DNA of 64,000 nucleotides from Pseudarthrobacter psychrotolerans (GTDB taxonomy: Bacteria > Actinomycetota > Actinomycetes > Actinomycetales > Micrococcaceae). The DNA lies in contig NZ_CP047898.1 in NCBI RefSeq assembly GCF_009911795.1, positions 4,154,001 to 4,218,000 on the forward strand, written 5' to 3'. The position numbers and the translations under genes were made by a program. The notes beneath the pieces were generated by a model. The model saw only the letters and a program-made list of their open reading frames with translations, did no database searches and was not told the DNA's origin. Every line of letters begins with the position of its first letter. The first letter of the stretch is position 1. Positions 7,210 through 14,500 of the stretch are shown here, piece after piece.

Positions 7210-7785
7210 TCAGGCGGCCCAGCCGCGGGCGACGGCGTCCAGGGCTGAGCCGTACACCGCGCCCCAGTCCGCCTCCGGCGGGCCAACCTGTGCCAGCTCC
7301 AGGCTCACCAGGCCGTGGACCTGGCCCCAGATTGCGACGGCGACCATTGCCGCGGGTGCCTGGAGTACCCTACCGGCGGACTGGGCGGAAGCCACTGCTT
7401 CAATCAGGGGCACCATGGCATCGGCGGCAACGTCCGGGCTGGGCTGGCAATCGACGTAGGCGGCCAGTGCGCCGCCGAACATCAGCCGGTAGAGCGCCCG
7501 ATGTTCCAGCGCCCAGGTCCGGTAGGCCACGCCGAGCCCATGCAGGCCGCCCGGGGCCGCGGCCATCTGTGAGTTGCGGAATGACCGGAACCCGTCGTCC
7601 ACGACGGCGGTCAGGAGCTGGGATTTTCCGCCGAACAGCGAGTAGACGGCCGTGGTGGACGTCCGGGCGGCCGCTGCCACGTCCCGCAAGGTCACCCGAG
7701 CCGGACCGTCGCGGTCCACCAGGTCAGCCGTGACGGCCAGCAGGTCCTGCCTGAGGGAATCGTTATGCACCACGGGTCTTGCCAT
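7210..7785 (-). CDS. TetR-family transcriptional regulator
   Basis: About 191 residues. The N-terminal helix-turn-helix is clear (VTLRDVAAAARTSTTAVYSLFGGKSQLL, given here as its key parts VTLRDVAAAA and TTAVYSLF). It is followed by an all-helical ligand-binding domain with the WG(Q)VHGL motif typical of TetR_C_33-type proteins. ATG 7785 gives MARPVVHN. ATG 7794 is an alternative adding three residues. Neither has a Shine-Dalgarno, so translation may be leaderless. It is divergent to the DUF4188 gene, across an elaborate operator that it very likely binds. Confidence 0.88.
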   Translation of the reverse strand: MARPVVHNDSLRQDLLAVTADLVDRDGPARVTLRDVAAAARTSTTAVYSLFGGKSQLLTAVVDDGFRSFRNSQMAAAPGGLHGLGVAYRTWALEHRALYRLMFGGALAAYVDCQPSPDVAADAMVPLIEAVASAQSAGRVLQAPAAMVAVAIWGQVHGLVSLELAQVGPPEADWGAVYGSALDAVARGWAA

Positions 7786-7795
7786 GGAGCCCATT

Positions 7796-7844
7796 GTTTC
7801 ATAACCTTGTTTCGTAACAACGTTATGAAACAAGGTTATGAAAC
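7796..7844. promoter_or_regulatory. Four-half-site operator between TetR and DUF4188 genes
   Basis: Four 10-bp half-sites, each followed by a 3-bp spacer: GTTTCATAAC, GTTTCGTAAC, then two inverted copies GTTATGAAAC. The outer 18-bp arms are perfectly complementary. The 13-bp period would allow two TetR dimers to bind side by side or overlapped. It abuts the regulator's start and lies just upstream of the DUF4188 ribosome site, so it can control both directions. Confidence 0.85.
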
Positions 7845-7864
7845 TGACAACCTGAGGAGTTCCC

Positions 7865-8368
7865 ATGGCGCAGAAGGTATTTCCGGGACGCTACACCGCG
7901 GACCCGGGCCGCGAATCAGTGACGGTTTTCCTGATCGGCATGCGGGCGAACCGGTGGTGGAAGGCCGGGACCGTCGGCAGGGTGGCTTCCGCCATGCCGC
8001 GGATGCTCCAGCACCTGGCCGCCGATCCCGCCGCAGGAATGCTCGGATATGAGCAGTGGTTCGGGCGCACCACCATCCTGCTCAGCTACTGGGAGAGCCC
8101 CGAGCACCTGCGGAGGTTTGCCGCGGACCGGGAGTCCCCGCACCTGGAACCGTGGCGCCGATTTATGAAGGAACTCTCCGGGACTGGCGACGTCGGCGTC
8201 TGGCATGAGACGTACCAGGTGCCTGCCGCTGGGATCGAGGTCGTCTACAACGGGATGCGGGAGTTTGGGCTGGCCAAGGCGACGGCGCATGTCCCGGTCG
8301 GGGCCGGGACCAATACGGCCAAGCAGCGGATGGGCCGGGCCGCGGGCCGCGGCGCCGGCGGCGCCTGA
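7865..8368 (+). CDS. DUF4188 / monooxygenase-like protein
   Basis: 167 residues, preceded by TGAGGAG. Resembles the DUF4188 family (dimeric alpha/beta-barrel, related to phenylacetaldoxime-dehydratase-like and monooxygenase proteins): GRYTA near the start, VFLIGMRANRWW, GYEQWFGRTTILLSYWES and WHETYQV near the end. The His/Trp-rich segments are typical. Probably the single target of the divergent TetR repressor. Substrate unknown. The last ~20 residues are Gly/Ala/Arg-rich and likely disordered. Confidence 0.8.
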   Translation: MAQKVFPGRYTADPGRESVTVFLIGMRANRWWKAGTVGRVASAMPRMLQHLAADPAAGMLGYEQWFGRTTILLSYWESPEHLRRFAADRESPHLEPWRRFMKELSGTGDVGVWHETYQVPAAGIEVVYNGMREFGLAKATAHVPVGAGTNTAKQRMGRAAGRGAGGA

Positions 8369-8387
8369 TCCCGAAAGCCCACGCGCG

Positions 8388-9926
8388 TCACGCGATGGCC
8401 AGGGCCGGCGCTGTCTTCAGGGTCCGGCGGAGCTGCGGGGCGGCGTCGAGCCTGTCCTGGGCTGAGCGCAAGGCCAGGACTGCGGTCTCCAGCTGGTCCG
8501 GCGGCAGGGTGAATGGCACCCGGAGGTAGCGTTCGAAGGCGCCTCCGATGCCGAAGCGAGGACCTGCAGCCAGCCGGATGCCAAAATCCGGAGCGATGAC
8601 CGTCAGTGCAGTGCTGACCGGTGCGGGCAGCCTGCACCAGACGGACAGACCGCCGGCCGGGTGTCCCGTTTCCCAGTCCGGGAGGTGTCCGGCCAGGAGC
8701 TCCAGAAGTGCGGCGCGGTTGTCCCGGAGGGCGCTGAGCCGTGCGGGAAGCGGCTCGTCGAGGGCGCGGACCAGGTGGGCCGCCGCCAGCTGTTCCATAA
8801 GCGGTCCGCCCAGATCCAGGGACGTCCGTGCCGCGGCAAACCGCTGGATCATGGCTTCGGAGGCGCGCATCCAGCCCGTACGGAGGCCCGCCCAGTGGGA
8901 TTTGCTGAGCGAGCCGATGGTGACCACGGCGGGACTGAAGGCTGCCACAGGACTGGTTTCGGCGCCGTCGAGGTTCAGCTCGCGGAGGGTCTCGTCCACC
9001 ACCAGGACCGTCCCGGCCGCCACGGCCGCCCGGACCAGCTGGCGGCGCTGGACATCGGGCATCAGCTGCCCGGTGGGATTGTGGAAGTCCGGCACCACGT
9101 ACGCCATCCTGGGACGCTGCTGTGTCATGGCGGCCTGCAGTGCGTGCATGTCCCAAGCCAAGGGAGGCGGACCGCCGTCGGCCCTGTCGGCGGCTGCGCC
9201 ATGGGCTGCGGTGAATGCCACCGGAATGGGCCGGCACCCGGCCGCGCGGATGGCATCTAGGGCGTTCGGGTAGCTGGGGTGTTCCACCAGCACCCTGTCC
9301 TGCCGCCCAGCCACGGCGCGGATGATGATGTTCAGGGCGTGCTGCGCGCCCGATGTCACCAGGATCTGTTCGGCAGTGGTCGGCACGCCGGCCGCCGTAT
9401 AACGTGCCGCCACCGCCTCGCGCAGGGGGAGCAGGCCCATGGCGTCGTAGCCGAATCCGGGCAAGAGCGCGGGAAGCTCGGTGAGGGCTGCCGCGAACGC
9501 GCGATGCACCACCTCACCGCTGGCCGGCAGTGACGCGTAGGCGAGGTCGATCAGCCCCTCCGGTGCCGCGAGCCCGGGAGATGTTGTTCCGGGCGTCCGC
9601 CCGGCGGTTGTGAGGCCAAGGTCCGTGAGCACCGTGGTACCCAGCTGCGTCAGACGCGGAATCCGGGTCCGGCCCCGGCTGCCTTGCCCGCTGCTGAGGA
9701 AACCCTGCTCGCGGAGGTGCCCGTAGGCGGCTGTCACGGTGGTGCGGCTGACGCCCAGCGCCTCAGACAGTGCGCGCTCGCTGGGCAGGGCCGTGTCCAG
9801 GGCCACCCGGCCGTCCAGGACCAGGAGGCGGACGACGTCGGCCAGCTCGCGGTAGGCGGGCGCGACGCCGAGGTTCCACTCGCCCAGGAGGCGGGCCAGT
9901 GCGGGCGGGTTCAGCGAGGGGGACAT
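8388..9926 (-). CDS. MocR-type regulator (GntR helix-turn-helix fused to aminotransferase fold)
   Basis: 512 residues. The winged GntR domain is at ~15-85 (LPSERALSEALGVSRTTV). A fold-type I aminotransferase domain occupies ~125-490, with the PLP-binding lysine in SLSKSHWAG (K342) and the HNPTGQ motif at 282-287. MocR proteins sense PLP or an amino compound and control an adjacent gene. Here the divergent YczE-type membrane gene is the obvious target, matching the known MocR/YczE linkage in actinobacteria. Confidence 0.9.
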   Translation of the reverse strand: MSPSLNPPALARLLGEWNLGVAPAYRELADVVRLLVLDGRVALDTALPSERALSEALGVSRTTVTAAYGHLREQGFLSSGQGSRGRTRIPRLTQLGTTVLTDLGLTTAGRTPGTTSPGLAAPEGLIDLAYASLPASGEVVHRAFAAALTELPALLPGFGYDAMGLLPLREAVAARYTAAGVPTTAEQILVTSGAQHALNIIIRAVAGRQDRVLVEHPSYPNALDAIRAAGCRPIPVAFTAAHGAAADRADGGPPPLAWDMHALQAAMTQQRPRMAYVVPDFHNPTGQLMPDVQRRQLVRAAVAAGTVLVVDETLRELNLDGAETSPVAAFSPAVVTIGSLSKSHWAGLRTGWMRASEAMIQRFAAARTSLDLGGPLMEQLAAAHLVRALDEPLPARLSALRDNRAALLELLAGHLPDWETGHPAGGLSVWCRLPAPVSTALTVIAPDFGIRLAAGPRFGIGGAFERYLRVPFTLPPDQLETAVLALRSAQDRLDAAPQLRRTLKTAPALAIA

Positions 9927-9927
9927 G

Positions 9928-9967
9928 ATGCCAGTATCTCAGACTGGCTATGTAATTCAATGCCAGT
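9928..9967. promoter_or_regulatory. Repeat sites in the MocR/YczE divergent promoter
   Basis: ATGCCAGT occurs at 9928-9935 and 9960-9967, 32 bases apart (about three helical turns), with an inverted ACTGGC at 9943-9948 between them. Direct repeats plus one inverted half-site are what MocR-family regulators use. The region is the whole space between the two divergent starts. Confidence 0.6.
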
Positions 9968-9987
9968 TGTCTGTCAGAGTTGTCGTT

Positions 9988-10689
9988 ATGTTGACCCGCA
10001 GACTCCTTCAGCTCTTTATTGGCCTCGCCATGTACGGCATCTCCCTGGCCATGTTCATCCGTGCCGGACTTGGACTGGATCCGTGGGATGTTTTCCATCA
10101 GGGGGTGGCCGGCAGGACGGGGCTGAGCATCGGCGTGGTGGTCATCATTGTGAGTTTCCTGGTGCTGCTGCTCTGGATCCCGCTCCGGCAGTGGCCCGGG
10201 TTCGGCACCCTTTGCAACGCCGTGCTGGTGGGCGTTTTCGCAGACATCGGGCTGGCCTTGATCCCGGCGTTCTCGCATCTGGGCGGCCAGATCGGCATGC
10301 TGGCCGGCGCAGTGCTGCTGAACGGCATCGCGTCCGCATGCTACATCGGCGCGCGGTTCGGTCCGGGTGCCAGGGACGGGCTGATGACCGGGCTGGCTCG
10401 GCGCACCGGCTGGTCCGTGCGGACCTCGCGCACCCTGATCGAAGTGGTGGTGTTGGGAGTGGGCTGGCTGCTGGGCGGTTCCGTGGGGGTGGGCACGGTG
10501 GTCTACGCCCTCGCGATCGGGCCGCTGGTGCAGCTGCTGCTCCCGCGGTTCATGGTGCCTGCGGCGCTTCCGCCCCAACCTGCCGCTCTCGAACCCACCG
10601 TCCTTCAACCCACCGTCCTCGTACCAGACGCTGGGGAACCGGACGCTGGCGAGCCAGTCGCCGTCGAACCCGGCGTCAGGACTTCCTAG
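9988..10689 (+). CDS. YczE/YitT-type integral membrane protein
   Basis: 233 residues from the ATG at 9988. About five hydrophobic segments span residues 5-195. The signature GISLAMFIRAGLGLDPWDVF (residues ~13-32) is characteristic of the YczE family. Function is unsettled: the family is often next to MocR regulators, and transport has been proposed. The C-terminal 40 residues are a Pro/Glu/Val tail with repeats (PTVLQPTVL, PDAGEPDAGEP), presumably cytoplasmic and disordered. Confidence 0.85.
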   Translation: MLTRRLLQLFIGLAMYGISLAMFIRAGLGLDPWDVFHQGVAGRTGLSIGVVVIIVSFLVLLLWIPLRQWPGFGTLCNAVLVGVFADIGLALIPAFSHLGGQIGMLAGAVLLNGIASACYIGARFGPGARDGLMTGLARRTGWSVRTSRTLIEVVVLGVGWLLGGSVGVGTVVYALAIGPLVQLLLPRFMVPAALPPQPAALEPTVLQPTVLVPDAGEPDAGEPVAVEPGVRTS

Positions 10690-10709
10690 GAACCCCTAGG
10701 ACACGACTC

Positions 10710-11555
10710 TTAGGGCAGGACCGGCTGGCACTGCGGGCAGAAGTAGATGTCCCGTTCTTCTTCGCCGTTGGGTTTGCCCAGCACGCCGCGGCGGATGGGG
10801 GTCCGGCATTTCAGGCAAGGCTGGTGTTCGCGCAGGTAAACCCAGTAGCCCGGGCGGCCCGCCATCCGCCCGACGGGCATGCCGCGCGGATTAAGGATGG
10901 TCACCCGGCGTCCCGGGCCCAGGTTGGCTTCGAGCAGTTGCTTGGCATCCGTCATCAGTGTCCGGAGGTCGTGGACAGCTGAGACGGGAGTCGCCGGGTG
11001 CACGCCGGACAGGAAGCAGGCTTCGCAGCGATAGATGTTGCCGATGCCGGCCAGGTTGCGCTGGTCCAGCAGTGCGACCCCGATGGGTACGTCGGGTGCC
11101 GCGCGGATCCGCTGCTCTGCTTCGGCCACGTCCCAGTCCGGGCCCAACAGGTCCGGACCCAGGTGGCCAACGATGGTGTCTTCGTCCGCGGTCCTGACCA
11201 CTTCCACGATGCCCAGGGAAAATCCGACGACGTCGGCTGCCGCCGTGCGCAGCACGCACCGGGCGGTGAATCCAGGCTTCCGCCAGCGTCCTCCCGGCGG
11301 ATAGACCTGCCAGGCGCCTTCCATTTTCAGGTGCGAGTGAATAGTGAGTTTCCGCTCCTCAGGTCCATTCCCCTCCGGTCCCACCACGCGCATCAGGAGG
11401 TGCTTGCCGCGCGGGACCACTTCCTCCACGGTCCAGCCGGCCAGGTTGAGCGTGGCGAACCTCGGCACGCGGAAGTCCGTCGCCGTGAGCATCTGCCCCG
11501 CCAAGGCCTTGTGCAGTTCGGCGGCGGCCCGCCAGACGGAGTCGCCTTCAGGCAC
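10710..11555 (-). CDS. nei2: Fpg/Nei-family DNA glycosylase, Nei2 type
   Basis: Bifunctional base-excision glycosylase/AP lyase for oxidised pyrimidines. The N-terminal catalytic PEGD (P2, E3 after Met removal) is intact. RGKHLLM (~49-55) carries the conserved lysine of the beta-hairpin, GIGNIY the helix-two-turn-helix, and a C-terminal zinc finger has two CxxC pairs (CLKC ... CPQC). The start overlaps the end of lhr by 8 bases in the same direction, a conserved actinobacterial pair that suggests joint work in repair. Confidence 0.92.
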   Translation of the reverse strand: MPEGDSVWRAAAELHKALAGQMLTATDFRVPRFATLNLAGWTVEEVVPRGKHLLMRVVGPEGNGPEERKLTIHSHLKMEGAWQVYPPGGRWRKPGFTARCVLRTAAADVVGFSLGIVEVVRTADEDTIVGHLGPDLLGPDWDVAEAEQRIRAAPDVPIGVALLDQRNLAGIGNIYRCEACFLSGVHPATPVSAVHDLRTLMTDAKQLLEANLGPGRRVTILNPRGMPVGRMAGRPGYWVYLREHQPCLKCRTPIRRGVLGKPNGEEERDIYFCPQCQPVLP

Positions 11556-14500
11556 GGATCCTCAGACCTTTGGGCGTCGAGTATGCCCCGGCGGCGGCGA
11601 GTGCGGCTGCCACCGGTGTGTCCAGGATGCCGTGGCCGTTGACCTTCTCCATGATCAGCTTGTCCACCGCGCCCCGGGTGACGACACTCACCAGGGCCGC
11701 TCCGGCGGCGGACAACACTGTCGTGTCCTCGCTGAAGGCCAGCAGGGTTTTCCCGCCGCGTTCCACATAGAGGATCAGGGCGCCGTCCACCATGACCACC
11801 AGCGCGCCGGCTTTCCGCCCTGGCCGGTGCCCCGTCCCGGCCTCCACATTGAGTGCCGGCCACGGCAGCGCCGCGCCATAGGGGTTGGCGGGATCCGTGG
11901 CCGCAAGGGCCAATGCCGCTGGCTCGGGCTTGGCCAGCTGGGTGTCCCCGGAATAGGAACGCAGCCGGTCCACGGTTGCGGGGACAGCGAACTGCGCGGC
12001 CCCAAGATGCTCGATGAAGTACCCGCGGCGGCAGCGTCCAGCCTCTTCCAGCCGGGCCAGCACCTTGTACATCAGGCCGAACCCGCCAAGGATCTGCTCC
12101 GCCATGACCGATCCCCGGGTCACCACGCCATAGCGGTCCAGCAGAAGTTCAGCGGTGGCACGGGCGTGGATGGTGGCGTCGAGTTCGGGCGACGGCAGGG
12201 CAGACCAACGCCCCGCGGCCAGCGGGGGTGTTGCCGCCGTTCCCGACAAAGAGCCGTACCGTCCGGCGCCCAGTGAGGGGGAGCCCAAACCGGAGGTGCC
12301 CAAACCGGGCGATCCCAGCAGGCCGGCGCCGTGGGAGCGGCCGAGCCTGCTCAGCCTGGGGGCACGGGCGCGGGGCGAGCGGGCCACTTGGCGGTGCGCC
12401 GTGTGGCCGCCCGCGATGAGGGCGCGGACCGGGGCGAAAGTGTCGCCGGTGATGCGGCCGGCCCACGCCAGATCCCACAGCGCGGACACCACTTCCTGGT
12501 CGCTGAGCACCGAGTCCATGCCACCGGCCACGTCCTTCAGCTGGCGGAAGAAATATCCGCCGCCGTTGTTCGTGAGGTGGTCAAGCAGGCGTTGCTGCGC
12601 GTCCCCGGGTTCATATTCGACGGCGGGATTCAGCGTCAGTTCGGCGGAATCAGCCAGGTGGAGGCTGACCCAGCCGTCGTTTCCAGGCAGTGCTCCCGCG
12701 CCGGACCAGAGGAGCTCGCCGGCGGCCATAAGCTCGTCGAGCATGGCGGGCTGGTAGTTGGAAACCCGGCTGGCCAGGACCAGCGGCTCCCACGCCGAAG
12801 CAGGTACCGGCACGCCGGAAAGCTGGTCGATCGCGGTGACAATTCCGTCCAGCCCCCGCAGGGACGGCTGCCCGCGCCCGGCCCCGGGCGTACGGACATT
12901 CTGCCAGGCCGGCAGGAAACGCCCATAGGCGGCGGCGTCCACCGGTTCCACTTCGGCGCGCAGTGCTGCGAGCGAACGACGCCGGAGCTTGCGTAGCACT
13001 TCGGCGTCGCACCATTCGCTGGTGGTGGGCGCGGGCAGGTGCGTCTGCGTGGATTCTGCGGGGAGCGGCTGAGTCGGTTGTACAGCCTCAACTGCCGCTT
13101 CGTCCGACGGCCCGCCGCTGGCCGCCTGTTCCGGCGAGGCGGCGTGAGGCCGGAACTCGCCTTCCACCACCCGGCCGTCCGCGGCGAGCCGTTTCAGCGC
13201 GGTGCCGACCACGGCGACGCCGAGCCCCAAGCGGGCCGCGGCTTCCGCCGAGGTGAAGGGTCCATGTGTGCGGGCGTACCGGGAAACGAGGTCGCCAAGG
13301 GGGTCTGCCACCGGTTCGATGAAGGCCAGGGGAACGCCCATGGGAAGCGGAACGCCGATGGCATCACGGAGCCGGGCGGCATCCTCGACGGCGGCGTAGC
13401 GCTCGGCCCCGCCGATGTTCACTTTGATGGCCCGGTTGGCCCGCAGGAGTGCGGTCAGATGCGTCGTGGCCAGGGGAGTGTCGGCGTGCGGGGTTTCGAC
13501 AGGCTCAACCACCGGGCTTTGGAGTCGCTCAACCTCCGGGGTTTCGACAGGCTCAACCACCGGCGCCCCCTCAACCACCGCGGCCGCTTCCAGCCGGGCG
13601 GCGACTTCTTCCGGGGTCAGCGGACCCAGCAACCTGAGCAGGTCGGCGACGCCTTCCATGCCGCGGGCCCGGCGGTCCGGCGCGAGGCGCTGGAGTTCAA
13701 GCTCGGTGGCATCGATGACCTTCGCGTCGAGCAGTTCGCGGAGCTCAATCCGGCCGAGCAGTTCGTTCAGGAGCGTTGAATCCAGGGCCAGGGCTGCGGC
13801 CCGGCGCTCGGCCAGCGGCGAGTCGCCTTCGTACAGGAACTGGGCCACGTACCCGAACAGCAGGGACTTGGCGAACGGCGAGGGCTGCTGTGTGGTGGTC
13901 TGCACGATCCTGAGTTCGCGGCGTTCCACCGACGCCGCAATGTCCTTCAGCGCAGGGAGGTCGTACACGTCCTGGAGGCATTCGCGGACGGTTTCCAGCA
14001 CGATGGGGAACGTGGGATATTTCCGCGCGACGTCGAGGAGCTGCGCGGACCGCTGGCGCTGCTGCCAGAGCGGCTGCCGCTTGCCGGGGGTTTGCCGGGG
14101 AAGGAGCAGGGCACGCGCGGCACACTCCCGGAAACGCGAGGCGAAGAGCGCACTGCCGCCCACTTCGGCGGTGACAATTTGCTCCAGCTCGTCGGGATCA
14201 AACAGGAAGAGTTCGGCACCGGGCGGTTCGTCCTCCATCATTGGGACCCGCAGCACAATGCCGTCGTCCGCCGCCATGGCCGACCCATCCAGGCCGTACC
14301 GCTGGTGCAGGCGCTGCCCGACGGCGAGTGCCCAGGGGGCGTGCACCGGCATCCCGAAGGGGCTGTGCAGGATCACCCGCCAGTCGCCCAGCTCGTCATG
14401 GAAGCGCTCCACCACCAGCGTGGTGTCGCACGGGACCACCTCGGTGGCCAGCTTCTGTTCACTGAGGTACTGGATCAGGTTATTGGCGGCGAATTCATCC

